NCBI GenBank assembly: GCA_023150835.1
Contig: JAKLKB010000021.1
Location: forward strand, 1-64,000
DNA: 64,000 bases
Origin: Myxococcota bacterium
GTDB taxonomy: Bacteria; Myxococcota_C; UBA6777
Direction of reading: 5' to 3'
Below are positions 8,901 through 16,723 of the stretch, one piece after another. Each line of letters opens with the position of its first letter. The first letter of the stretch is position 1. The notes below the pieces were generated by a model, which was not told the DNA's origin, ran no database searches, and worked only from the letters and a program-made list of their open reading frames with translations. The translations under genes were made by a program, and so were the position numbers.

Positions 8901-10136
8901 GCCGGTGTATCCGCACCGAAAGAGATCCCCTCTGAGGTTGATATCCAGACCATCCCCATGCTTCCAAACGGGCCGCGTGCGATCATCTTGCCTGAGGACG
9001 AGGCGGCTTTTTCTGCGAGCCCGTACGGCCCAACCGCCGATATGCCTGCGCTTCGCGACTCTGCTTTTGCACGCGCCAACTTGGAGGCGTCTGCTGCGAT
9101 GCGCACGACTGCGGATGCACCTGCTTTGATGGAGACCGCTTCGGAAACGACCAAAGATGGGGCGTTTCTGACGCTTTCCCATGCTTTTGAGCCTGTACCG
9201 CCCGCCAAGTCTTGGGAGGACGAGATCGCTTCGGCGGCGCGTGTGGAAAATGTTTTGCGCGAAGGGACGGGGATTCGTGTGTTTCGGCTGTTGCGTCCGT
9301 TCGAGGCTCCGCCTCTGCGTGCGATCGAAGAACGCGAAGGTGTGCGTGTGGCGGAATGGCCTGCGTTGAGCCAAGCCTTGCCCACGCGCTCACGGCTGCG
9401 CCCGCTGTTGTCTGTGCAGCTTGTGGATGCGTTGCGTTTTCTTGGGGAAGCAGCCGACGAGGCATCGCAACAGCGCCTTGCTTCGGAGTTTTTGTTGATG
9501 GGGGATGATCGAGCGGGCGTGTACCGCGAAGACCTTTCGCTGTTGTGGATGACGGAGATGTTGGATGCCTCGAAAGAAGCGCATCTTGCGTGGGTGAAGG
9601 TCTGGCGGTCGCGTCTGTTGCGCTCGTTGCTTGCGATCCCGCAGGCATGGGAGCGCACGCAGGGAGAGATCCGCACGCATCTGCAACGCTTGTTGCATCG
9701 AGAGGATGCGTTGTTTCATGTGGATCACATCGCGCTTGGCGAAGAGGTCGAGGTGCTTTGGTGGCGTGATGTGCAGCCCTTTTTGCAGAAGCAATGGGGT
9801 GGATCGCAAGATGTTTTCGTAAGAGAGCCCTTCTTTCTTTCCCTTGGAGGGGGCGAGGTGGCGTCGGGAACGCTGGACGTGCTTTGGCAAGAAGAAGAGG
9901 GCGTGTGGTCGTTGTGGTGTTGGTGTCTGCATCCCACACTCGGATCGTGGGAGTCTGCGTATCTACGGGCGATTGCGCTTCAAGCGGAAGCTGTGGCGTT
10001 GGGCGTTGGGCAGCGTCCGCGTTGTGCGGTCGTGTGTTTGGAGGCCGATGGTTGGGCGATTCAAACCATCTCCGACGCTACTTTGACGGCCACATGGGAT
10101 TCATGGAAAAAAGAGGCGGCTGCTGTTTCCAAATAG
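5949..10136 (+). CDS. addA: AddA-like UvrD/Rep-family helicase with degenerate nuclease domain
   Basis: SF1 helicase motifs appear in order: Walker A AGAGTGKT (residues 25-32), DEFQDTN (about 384-390), GDAKQSIYRFR (about 495), IHAAKGLEFPV (about 855) and LFYVACTRA (about 926). This is the motor subunit of an AddAB complex, placed directly after addB with overlapping ends. Between motifs II and III sit four perfect in-frame copies of an 11-residue unit beginning DIADGWK (nt 7215-7346). The C-terminal region where AddA nucleases have a GxxD...DYKTD pattern reads GTLDVLWQ followed by WSLWCWC, so the D-x-K catalytic pair is absent. The motor therefore appears intact while its own nuclease is probably dead. 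A long variable region, about residues 980-1130, is rich in Ala, Glu and Pro. Confidence 0.85.
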   Translation: MANNTVTAQQAKAIQTQGRPLLVEAGAGTGKTWVLVERFVHLLQTHSSWSLESVVAITFTEKAAREMRGRIRRRVEALAEAAEADSPWHRHRQALDRLQVGTIHGFCAQILRENALVAGLDPTFGVLDEQEAQLLQAEAVRETLRRLTFEERLIGELLSEQRISDLQREMGEILRQRATVRRLFEEMRGLDDAAILERWREGVRVMQAVLWRDELVANPTLQEALDFFLEIDQASLKDDDKMTPWVRLAYQAAKQADTGSSAEDLVETLCGIGDLRGGVQKNWTSKEQLAKIKEHLGLLRDLAKGLAGRGFLDRVGEVDQAALSRLRLWLRVWDVLEATYQQMKRNKGALDFDDLEIETEELLRKVPRPSRLHFFLSEIRHLMVDEFQDTNQSQQRIVYALAQSAQPSEAPPEQAAKMSSKADIADGWKADAVDIADGWKADAVDIADGWKADAVDIADGWKADAVEEAALRTPYTSQAIHTALLTPQSPLFVVGDAKQSIYRFRQAQVSVFQRTASDIASLTGASALSLSQSFRTHGRLVAALNAMFAKIFAPIGEDYEDFEARPSALQAARELPDEHPAAKAPLDIFVVPEKVDEQRLSSEEVRIWEGRWIAKRIQGLVSEGFQVWDKDQRGLRAIRLGDIAILFRATTHLSLYEEELKRAGLAYQTVSGRGYYQRPEVQDMIALLSCLDHPHDDLGLAAVLRSPLFNLSDETLYRLRLRPAMGSTEKGQRRSFYDALFEPPETDQAAEVAMAAETLKGLWGMLGRVQVWEILREALERTGYEATLAMRDRRMGGDGRQFGNLQKLMQIARAKGGADLGAFLRRLRDLQEIEAREGEAIGEVEQSDAIQLMSIHAAKGLEFPVVILADTGRRLAINDIGRQLLHDPAFGLVCKLRDTQMEWIRPSSYLWGEWCSRRMEEAESKRLFYVACTRAADLLIVSGKVGDRHAWMRQVLQIWDIPVEPERSVEAAKDSVNEALVHEKAGVSAPKEIPSEVDIQTIPMLPNGPRAIILPEDEAAFSASPYGPTADMPALRDSAFARANLEASAAMRTTADAPALMETASETTKDGAFLTLSHAFEPVPPAKSWEDEIASAARVENVLREGTGIRVFRLLRPFEAPPLRAIEEREGVRVAEWPALSQALPTRSRLRPLLSVQLVDALRFLGEAADEASQQRLASEFLLMGDDRAGVYREDLSLLWMTEMLDASKEAHLAWVKVWRSRLLRSLLAIPQAWERTQGEIRTHLQRLLHREDALFHVDHIALGEEVEVLWWRDVQPFLQKQWGGSQDVFVREPFFLSLGGGEVASGTLDVLWQEEEGVWSLWCWCLHPTLGSWESAYLRAIALQAEAVALGVGQRPRCAVVCLEADGWAIQTISDATLTATWDSWKKEAAAVSK
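7215..7346 (+). repeat. 33-bp tandem repeat, four exact copies, inside addA
   Basis: Units start at 7215, 7248, 7281 and 7314. Each encodes the same 11 residues (DIADGWKADAV). The period is a multiple of three, so copy-number change would keep the helicase in frame. The array sits in the loop between helicase motifs II and III. Confidence 0.95.
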
Positions 10137-10164
10137 GACAGGAGCGGTTTATTGGGTTTGTTTT

Positions 10165-10227
10165 GTGGGGCTTTTGCCCCACGCCCCACAAGGGGTCGCA
10201 GCCCCCTTGACCCCGTGTAGGCGGGGC
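10165..10227. repeat. Three-hairpin GC-rich element (family A, copy 2)
   Basis: Three inverted repeats follow each other: GTGGGGC/GCCCCAC (10165-10182), CAAGGGG/CCCCTTG (10189-10209) and CCCCG/CGGGG (10211-10226). The copy at 35864-35925 has the same order and spacing, but its stem bases differ in paired fashion. The element lies in the gap between addA and the SDR gene, after the addA stop codon. Confidence 0.75.
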
Positions 10228-10354
10228 GATCAGATGTTTTTCAAACGAATGACGGCTCCGCTTGGAGTGGCGCGAACACGGGTTTTGGGAAACAAGCTGC
10301 ACCGATCAACATGGGTTCTGATCTTTGGGTGGATTTGTAGGAAAGGAGCGGAGG

Positions 10355-11119
10355 ATGGTGGGTCGATTGAACGAGAAGGTGGCGATCGTGACAGGCGGGA
10401 GCCGAGGCATCGGCGAAGCGATCGCACGGGCTTTTGCGGGTGAAGGTGCAAGGGTGGTGATCGCATCGCGCAAGATCGAAGGACTCGAACAAGTCGCTGC
10501 GTCGATCAACGCGGATTATCCCGGGGCGGTGTTTGCAAAGGCTTGTCATCTCGGAAAAGCCGAAGAGATCGCGGCCTTGGTGGATTGGGTGGAAAAAGAA
10601 GTGGGGGTGGCGGAAGTGCTTGTGAACAACGCAGCCACGAATCCTTATTTAGGGCCGATGTTGATGACGCCGGATGGTGCGTGGGAAAAGACCTTCGAGG
10701 TGAATGTGAAGGGATATTTTGTGGCAACTCGCGAGGTGGTGCAGCGCTTGTTGGCGCGTGATCGGGCGGGATCGATCATCAACATCAGCAGCGTGTTTGG
10801 GATGGGTGCTGCACCGTTGCAAGGGGTGTACGGGATGACGAAAGCGGCGATCATCTCGATGACCAAGACGCTCGCCGCAGAGCTCGGGCAAGCCAAGATC
10901 CGTGTAAATGCCGTGGCTCCGGGCCTTGTGGAGACGTACTTTGCGGCGGCGATCGTGCAAGATGAGACGATGCGTGGGCACTTTACTTCGCGTGCGCCGC
11001 TGGGGCGTTATGCGCAACCCAAGGAGATCGCGGGAGCGGTGGTCTATCTTGCTTCGGATGAGTCGTCTTTTGTGACGGGACAAACCTTTGCGTTGGATGG
11101 CGGATACACGAGCTCTTAG
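10355..11119 (+). CDS. SDR-family NAD(P)-dependent oxidoreductase (FabG-like)
   Basis: A classical short-chain dehydrogenase/reductase of 254 residues. The cofactor motif TGGSRGIGEAI is near residue 15 and NNAA near 91. The catalytic residues appear as NISS (Ser) and YGMTK (Tyr, Lys), with IRVNAVAPG and the C-terminal FVTGQTFALDGGY typical of FabG-like enzymes. ATG 10355 follows a strong AAAGGAGCGGAGG ribosome site; an ATG 30 bp earlier is unlikely. It stands alone between the recombination genes and a kinase, so the substrate (3-oxoacyl thioester, alcohol or other carbonyl) cannot be inferred from context. Confidence 0.85.
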   Translation: MVGRLNEKVAIVTGGSRGIGEAIARAFAGEGARVVIASRKIEGLEQVAASINADYPGAVFAKACHLGKAEEIAALVDWVEKEVGVAEVLVNNAATNPYLGPMLMTPDGAWEKTFEVNVKGYFVATREVVQRLLARDRAGSIINISSVFGMGAAPLQGVYGMTKAAIISMTKTLAAELGQAKIRVNAVAPGLVETYFAAAIVQDETMRGHFTSRAPLGRYAQPKEIAGAVVYLASDESSFVTGQTFALDGGYTSS

Positions 11120-11229
11120 CACACCGATCCGACCAAAGCAGACAGCAGGGGCTGGATGAGGCGCATGGAGAGAGTCGGCTGTAGAGCGCCGCACGACGGG
11201 GAAAAAGCGATGCTTTTTAGAGAGAGAGG

Positions 11230-11260
11230 TTGGACAAAGTGGGGGGGGAGGTTCTATACT
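11230..11260 (+). promoter_or_regulatory. Candidate promoter of the PEGA kinase gene
   Basis: TTGGAC (11230-11235) and TATACT (11255-11260) resemble -35 and -10 boxes. The 19-bp spacer is longer than ideal and contains a run of eight or nine G residues. The kinase start codon lies 60 bp downstream. Confidence 0.4.
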
Positions 11261-11320
11261 GCCTGACGCGCCGCGTTTTTGGCATCGTGAAAGTGTAGAG
11301 AGCAGCATTGCAGGACGAAC

Positions 11321-13900
11321 ATGTCACAGACACATCCCACCAGCGAAGAGATCTTGCTTGATGACTTGCGGTTGGTCCGTCGGATCGCCACAGGGGGGAT
11401 GGCCGAGGTTTGGGAAGCCCGTCAGATCGGCGTTCAGGGGTTTGAAAAGCGCCTTGCCGTCAAAGTGGTTTTGCCTCACTTGGTCGAAAATCAAGAATTT
11501 ATCCATATGTTTCTCGACGAAGGCCGCCTTGCAGCGCGTCTGGATCATCCCAATGTCTGCCAGATCTACAAGCTCGGCCATGCGCAAAATGCCAACACGT
11601 ATTATATGGCGATGGAATACATCGATGGTGTGGGGCTGAACACCATCTTGCGCGAGGCGGCGCGGCGCGGCTTGCCTCTTCCTTTCGAGCATTGTTGTCA
11701 GATCATGATCGGGGCGTGTGCGGGGTTGGATTACGCCCATTCTTGTACAGATGCACAAGGACGCCCGCTACATCTGGTGCATCGAGATATCTCTCCACAA
11801 AACTTGATGATCACTTTTGATGGTGCGGTCAAAGTGGTGGACTTTGGGATCGCAAAAGCAGCGACACAGATCCAACACACACGCGCTGGGGTGGTCAAAG
11901 GCAAGTATGCCTACATGTCACCCGAACAGGCGACCGCTGATGTCCTTGATCAGCGCAGCGATATCTTTGCTTTGGGGGTGGTGTTGTGGGAGATGACGAC
12001 GGGGCATCGGTTGTTTCGAGCAGACAACGAGATCGCAACGTTGCACAAGATCATTAGTGGCGATTATCCGCCTCCCTCGGCGTATCGGGATAGTTATCCG
12101 CCTGCCCTTGAGATGATCGTGATGCGTGCGCTCGCACCGAACCGCGAGGAGCGCTACCAAAATTGCGGTCAATTCCAAATGGATCTCGAAGATTTTCTGC
12201 TGCGTCATGGAATGGCCGCAGGCAGCAAGCGTTTGGCGCATTATGTCCGTTGGTTGATGTCAGGCGACGATCTGCCCGCTCCGACGGGTTCTGCCATCAG
12301 TCAAGCGTTTGATATCGGGGAGATGGGCTTGTCCACGCCTTCGCCGAGTCGTCCTGCGATCGGCATATATGCTCCGCCCGCTTCAACGCCCCTACCCACC
12401 GGCCATCTGATGCGACCCCCTCCAAGCGGGCCGATCCTACAAACTGCCACAGGAGCCCGACCGCTTTCCGGCCCCCACACAGGCCCGATGCAGCGAACGG
12501 GTTCTCTTGTCAAACCGCCCGTCGCCGAGGCCCCTACCGAAGGGCCTCCAAGAAGGCGTCGTCGTCGCGGAGGATGGGGGCTGATCTTCTTTTTGCTGTT
12601 GTTGTTTGCGGGGGGAGGAAGCTATCTGTATTACGCCTTTTGGAGCGGGCCGACTTCGACGCCTGAGACTTCGCCTCACTACTGGCTGATCCAAAGTCAG
12701 CCTCGGAACGCAGAACTCTTTGTCAACGGGATCTCTCAAGGCCGAACCCCCAAAGTGATCGTCTTTCCACAAAACAAACGCTTGATCCTCAAGATCTCCC
12801 TCAAGGGACATGAGCCTTATGTCCAACAGTTCAACCAAGTCAGCGAAGAACAAGTCCGACAGCCGCTCCAAGTCAAGTTGGTCCCAGAGTCCGAAGAGGC
12901 GGTCTTTGGTGAGATCGTGATCAATCTCCAGACGCCAAGTGCGCGAGTGATCTTGGACGGCGAGCAGATCAAGCCGATGGTACAGGGCAGCGGCATCTTT
13001 ATGAAGAAGGCTCGGGCTGGGCGCACACACACGCTGGCCGTTGAAGCCGAAGGATTCGAGCCGTTTTTTCAATCGTTTCGAGTCGAAAAGGACAAGCGGT
13101 TTGATTTTCAAGTGCGCTTGAAACGCAGCAAACGCACCCAAACGCCCCGCCGAGCCGCTCCCCGCCGCCGAACCCCATCACGTCGAGAGCCCCCCCGCGA
13201 ACGCTTGCCTGATCCCGGACTTCCGAACATCGACGAACCTACGCCGCGACGCGAAGAAACCAAAGAACAAGCGTGGCTTTCCGTTCAAAGCGAACCCGAA
13301 GGTGCCGAGGTCTGGCTCGACGGCAAACAAATCGGCACCACGCCGCTTTCTCGTACCGAAGTCCTTGCAGGAAAACACAAACTGATCTTGAAAAAAGCGG
13401 GCTACCAAACGATACAACGCGCTTTTTCCCTCTCTGCCGACGAATTAAAACCGTTGTCCTTTGAGCTACCACCCGCCCAAGAAGCCGCTTCGATCAAAGT
13501 GCAATTGGGAGCCTCCCCCAAAAGTCAAGTTTATCTCGACGGTCGTTATGTCGGTGTCACCCCGATCTACAACCACGAAGTGACTGAAGGCACACATGAG
13601 ATCGAGTTCCGCACCCTCCGGTACGGAGCCTCCCACAAGATGTCCGTCTCCGTTCGCTCCCCAAGCCAGCGCATCTTTCATCGCTTTCCTACAGGCGAGC
13701 TTCATGTTCTGACCCGCCCCGCTGCTGTGATCTTCCTCAACAATACCAAGCTCGGACCCGCCAATCGCCCCCCCTACCGAGTGCCTGTCGGGACGTATGT
13801 GGTCCGCCTCGTCGCAGACAACGGAAAGTCCTTGATCGAACGCGGTGTTGTGGTCAAAGCCGACCAAAAGACCAACCTCCGCAAAAAACTCGACCCCTGA
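11321..13900 (+). CDS. Transmembrane Ser/Thr protein kinase with C-terminal PEGA repeats
   Basis: A bacterial Hanks-type kinase. The Gly loop ATGGMAEVW is at residues 23-31, the ATP lysine in AVKVV, the catalytic loop HRDISPQN near 154 and DFG near 174, with YMSPEQA as the activation-segment end. A Pro/Ser/Thr-rich juxtamembrane stretch precedes a basic RRRRRR patch and one membrane helix (about 419-440). Beyond it lie about five PEGA-type beta modules (for example ELFVNG, EVWLDGKQIGTTP, QVYLDGRYVGVTP), probably exposed outside the inner membrane. Kinase plus PEGA is a frequent Myxococcota arrangement. Start ATG 11321 follows AGGACGAAC. The substrate is unknown. Confidence 0.92.
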   Translation: MSQTHPTSEEILLDDLRLVRRIATGGMAEVWEARQIGVQGFEKRLAVKVVLPHLVENQEFIHMFLDEGRLAARLDHPNVCQIYKLGHAQNANTYYMAMEYIDGVGLNTILREAARRGLPLPFEHCCQIMIGACAGLDYAHSCTDAQGRPLHLVHRDISPQNLMITFDGAVKVVDFGIAKAATQIQHTRAGVVKGKYAYMSPEQATADVLDQRSDIFALGVVLWEMTTGHRLFRADNEIATLHKIISGDYPPPSAYRDSYPPALEMIVMRALAPNREERYQNCGQFQMDLEDFLLRHGMAAGSKRLAHYVRWLMSGDDLPAPTGSAISQAFDIGEMGLSTPSPSRPAIGIYAPPASTPLPTGHLMRPPPSGPILQTATGARPLSGPHTGPMQRTGSLVKPPVAEAPTEGPPRRRRRRGGWGLIFFLLLLFAGGGSYLYYAFWSGPTSTPETSPHYWLIQSQPRNAELFVNGISQGRTPKVIVFPQNKRLILKISLKGHEPYVQQFNQVSEEQVRQPLQVKLVPESEEAVFGEIVINLQTPSARVILDGEQIKPMVQGSGIFMKKARAGRTHTLAVEAEGFEPFFQSFRVEKDKRFDFQVRLKRSKRTQTPRRAAPRRRTPSRREPPRERLPDPGLPNIDEPTPRREETKEQAWLSVQSEPEGAEVWLDGKQIGTTPLSRTEVLAGKHKLILKKAGYQTIQRAFSLSADELKPLSFELPPAQEAASIKVQLGASPKSQVYLDGRYVGVTPIYNHEVTEGTHEIEFRTLRYGASHKMSVSVRSPSQRIFHRFPTGELHVLTRPAAVIFLNNTKLGPANRPPYRVPVGTYVVRLVADNGKSLIERGVVVKADQKTNLRKKLDP

Positions 13901-13949
13901 ACGTTTCTTTCCACAAAAACTTGATCCTCGAAAATCCCTTCCTCTTTTT

Positions 13950-13977
13950 TTGTCAGAATCGATCCTCTTCGTACGTT
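13950..13977 (+). promoter_or_regulatory. Predicted promoter TTGTCA-N16-TACGTT (copy 1)
   Basis: TTGTCA (13950-13955) and TACGTT (13972-13977) are 16 bp apart. The same boxes, spacer length and flanks (TTTGTCAGAAT and GTACGTTTGA) recur at 15924-15951 upstream of the isoprenoid-synthase-like gene. Position and duplication support a real promoter for the small-protein/histidine-kinase unit. Confidence 0.6.
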
Positions 13978-14063
13978 TGAGGAAGTGAAGGTTGAAGAGA
14001 TGGTACTCTCCACAAATCAACCTTTGTTTTTCCTTTTCTTTTCTCTTTTTGGAGACAAAAACC

Positions 14064-14387
14064 ATGAAAACCCAGTACGAAGTCCAGTCCAACCCCCAAC
14101 TTTCTCCTGTTCTTCCCCTTGAGGCCGTGCAAGCCTACTTGTTTGCGTTGGTCGATCACGGCGCAATCGAAGGCCGCGTTGGACGCCAAAGCCTGATCGC
14201 TGAACTCGAACCAGCACTCGATATCATCCACCAGATCCTCGCAGGTGCCGAACTCAAGATCCACGTCGAAGTCATCCGCGAACCCGAACCTTTGATCCTC
14301 GAAGAACTCGAACAAAAGCGCCGCGTTGCCGAAAAAAAGGCCAATGAACTGAATGCGATGCTCGGTATGTCTCACGTCGTTGTCTGA
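14064..14387 (+). CDS. Small protein with C-terminal coiled coil, function unknown
   Basis: A 107-residue protein I do not recognise. The N-terminal half is mixed and mostly hydrophobic/acidic. The C-terminal third (EELEQKRRVAEKKANELNAM) reads as a charged amphipathic helix likely to form a coiled coil. ATG 14064 is preceded by GGAGACAAAAACC, a good ribosome site; the frame is open for 72 bp upstream but lacks a comparable signal. It is the first gene after the predicted promoter at 13950 and is followed after 15 bp by a membrane histidine kinase, so the two are probably co-transcribed. It may be an accessory of that kinase, but nothing in the sequence proves it. Confidence 0.65.
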   Translation: MKTQYEVQSNPQLSPVLPLEAVQAYLFALVDHGAIEGRVGRQSLIAELEPALDIIHQILAGAELKIHVEVIREPEPLILEELEQKRRVAEKKANELNAMLGMSHVVV

Positions 14388-14402
14388 TGGCTTTGGTCTG
14401 CT

Positions 14403-15917
14403 TTGGACCTTGTTCTCCGCTTTTTCCCCACCGTGAGCCTCTATTCTCCTGCCTTTTTTTCTTTCAAATCGCGCTGTTTTCTCCTGATTGTTTGGATTGT
14501 CGGAACGCTTTGCTTGTGGCAAAGTGGCGAGAACATCCTCTCGTCGAATGCGCAGGAGAACAACGCCGTGGCTTTTTTCCGCCTTCCTTTGTTTCTTAAA
14601 CGCTCTTTTGCCCGATGGTTGCGTCAACAAGATCTGCGCTTTCTTGCGGATGCTGCAACACTGCGCTCATGGGTGCAGGCCCTTGCTTTCGTCGTGTTGC
14701 TTTTGCTTCTGTTAACGCAGCCCCCCCTCATCCGCACCTTTATGGGTTTGTCTTTTTGGACGGCATTGTTGTGCTTTTTTCCAGCTTTCTTGGTAGGATC
14801 TCTGATCCATATTCAGAAAAACATACCTCCACCAATCGTCGCGGTTTGTACGTTGGGGACATCCGCAGGGGTGTTTTTCTTTTGTATGTCTTTGATGGTT
14901 TTGGCCAAACCGACGGCGGGGATGTTGTTTGGTATTTTTTATCTTTTCGCGGTGGCTTTTTATGGTTGGCTCTTGCGAGCGACGCCGCAGACACCTTTTC
15001 CATTATTTAGCCTTTGGCTTGGGACGTTGGGGGCTTGGTGGCTTGACCAGAACGGCTTTTTTTGGATCTTCGCGGCTTTTTTGTTGCCGATCAGCACACC
15101 TGTGATGTTTTGGTTTGGGGGGTGGGCTTGTCAGTCGGATCTGCGAAAGCGAGAATACGAAAACTTGCGCGAGACGTTGTTTACGCAAAATCGGTTGGAG
15201 CAATCAGCGCAAGTCGAGACGATGCGCCGCTCTTTGACCAAGATCTTGAGTTATGTTCATGAACTCAACAACCAGCTTCAGCCGATCGTGTCGGGCGCGT
15301 GCATCCTCCAAGACGATTCGGTTCAAGAAAATATCCCTGAACAAGCAAGAGAAGTTCTTCGCGATCTGGATGGTGCTGTGCGGCGCGTGGTGGAGATATC
15401 GCGTGTGCTGCATCGTGGTCGGATCGGGGAGGACGAGCGCGCTCATGCTCTGATCCACACGGAGGTTTGTGTTGCGCTCCAAAGGGTTGTGGAGCGTGTA
15501 CAAAAGATGTATCCGAGCGTGCAGATCCAATTGGAGCTTCCGACCTCCGTGCTGTCGCTGCCGATCAGCGGAGGAGAGACAACCTTGCATCGGATCGCAG
15601 AAAATCTGCTCTTGAATGCTTGTCAGGGCCAAGACGGGCGCAACGGAGCAAAGCACGTCTGGCTGCGTCTGCGTTATGACGCCGCACAACACGAGCTTTT
15701 TTTGGAAGTGGAGGACGACGGTGTGGGCTTGCCGCCGTATTTGATTGAGCAGGGGCCGTCGTTGATGGTGTCCACGAAAGGGGAGGCAGGGACGGGGCTT
15801 GGGCTATACAACGTGAGTTTGCTTGCGCGCACCAACGGGGGAGAGTTGCGCTTGGCGAATCGCCGAGAAGGTGGGGCGTCGATCTCGGTGAGTATGCGTT
15901 TTCCTTCGGAATTCTAA
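14403..15917 (+). CDS. Membrane-bound sensor histidine kinase
   Basis: About the first 240 residues contain six or so hydrophobic segments with short loops and no obvious extracytoplasmic sensor domain. A short coiled linker leads to the H-box in YVHELNNQL (His near residue 285), then the N-box AENLLLNAC, the G1 box EDDGVGL and the G2 box GEAGTGLGLYNV, so the ATP-binding lid is complete. The HELNNQL form differs from the common HELRTPL. The start is unclear: the frame opens at TTG 14403 with weak ribosome signals, and later GTG codons are possible. No response regulator is adjacent. It is probably co-transcribed with the small protein upstream. Confidence 0.85.
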   Translation: MDLVLRFFPTVSLYSPAFFSFKSRCFLLIVWIVGTLCLWQSGENILSSNAQENNAVAFFRLPLFLKRSFARWLRQQDLRFLADAATLRSWVQALAFVVLLLLLLTQPPLIRTFMGLSFWTALLCFFPAFLVGSLIHIQKNIPPPIVAVCTLGTSAGVFFFCMSLMVLAKPTAGMLFGIFYLFAVAFYGWLLRATPQTPFPLFSLWLGTLGAWWLDQNGFFWIFAAFLLPISTPVMFWFGGWACQSDLRKREYENLRETLFTQNRLEQSAQVETMRRSLTKILSYVHELNNQLQPIVSGACILQDDSVQENIPEQAREVLRDLDGAVRRVVEISRVLHRGRIGEDERAHALIHTEVCVALQRVVERVQKMYPSVQIQLELPTSVLSLPISGGETTLHRIAENLLLNACQGQDGRNGAKHVWLRLRYDAAQHELFLEVEDDGVGLPPYLIEQGPSLMVSTKGEAGTGLGLYNVSLLARTNGGELRLANRREGGASISVSMRFPSEF

Positions 15918-15923
15918 AAAGAT

Positions 15924-15951
15924 TTGTCAGAATGTTTGGCCTTTGTACGTT
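15924..15951 (+). promoter_or_regulatory. Predicted promoter TTGTCA-N16-TACGTT (copy 2)
   Basis: TTGTCA (15924-15929) and TACGTT (15946-15951) match the promoter at 13950 in both boxes, spacer length and immediate flanks. It lies 37 bp before the start codon of the isoprenoid-synthase-like gene and 6 bp after the histidine-kinase stop. Confidence 0.6.
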
Positions 15952-15988
15952 TGATTGGATAGAAAAGATCAGCGTATGGAGGTGAAAC

Positions 15989-16723
15989 ATGAGCGAAGTT
16001 TGGGTGGTTCGTCATGCGAGAATCTATGTATTTAAGCAGAAGATGGATCGGTTTTCTCGTGCGCTTTTAGGAAAAGTGCTCAATGCAGCGCGTCCTGCAA
16101 ATCTACAGTATTTTTGGGAAATTGGATCGGATGCGGGATTAAATAAGCAGGTTCTTACGGCGCGTTGTGTTGCATTGTTTTTCTTGTTTGCATGGGCGAA
16201 CTTGACGGATGACTTGGTGGATGGGGACGGCTCGTACGTGGAAGATCCTGATCGTTATGGGCCGATCTTGTTGTATCTTTTGCGGAGCCTTGCGGATCAA
16301 GTGGCTTTTGAGGGGGGCGAAGTGACGACGAAGGCGTGGTCTGCGCTCAATCAGCGGCTTGTGGTATGTGCGGCGTTGGGATTGGAAGAAGTGCAGAAAA
16401 AGCCGTGGGATCAAGGTCGTTGGTTGTCTGTTGCGCGTGGCATCGCGGGTGCGCAACACGCTGCATATTTGAGGCTGCTGTGGGATGGGACGGCGTGGGC
16501 ATCGATGAGCGAAGAGATCGGTGAAGATGTGGGCTTATTGTCGCAGTATTACCATGACGAGAAAAGCGAAGATCCGCGTTTGTGTACATTGTCTGAGGCG
16601 GATCGTTTCGCGGTGTTGGTGCAGATGAAAGAGCGCGCAAGAGCGTTGTGGGGGCGCGCAAAAGAAGCAGGAATTCATGGCTTGTGCTTGTTGATCGAGT
16701 CGATGGGATGGGAGGTGAAGTGA
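15989..16723 (+). CDS. Class 1 isoprenoid-synthase-like protein
   Basis: A 244-residue, largely helical protein. Its NLTDDLVDGD (DDLVD at residues 74-78) matches the first Asp-rich DDxxD motif that binds Mg-diphosphate in polyprenyl synthases and class 1 terpene enzymes. A second motif is only partly seen: EDVGLLSQYYHDEKSED near residue 180 sits where FQxxDDxxD is expected but lacks the paired Asp. The protein is also shorter than usual prenyl synthases (about 300). It could be a divergent prenyltransferase or an inactive relative. Start ATG 15989 follows TGGAGGTGAAAC. The stop codon overlaps the next start (TGATG), so translation is coupled with the methyltransferase. Confidence 0.6.
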   Translation: MSEVWVVRHARIYVFKQKMDRFSRALLGKVLNAARPANLQYFWEIGSDAGLNKQVLTARCVALFFLFAWANLTDDLVDGDGSYVEDPDRYGPILLYLLRSLADQVAFEGGEVTTKAWSALNQRLVVCAALGLEEVQKKPWDQGRWLSVARGIAGAQHAAYLRLLWDGTAWASMSEEIGEDVGLLSQYYHDEKSEDPRLCTLSEADRFAVLVQMKERARALWGRAKEAGIHGLCLLIESMGWEVK

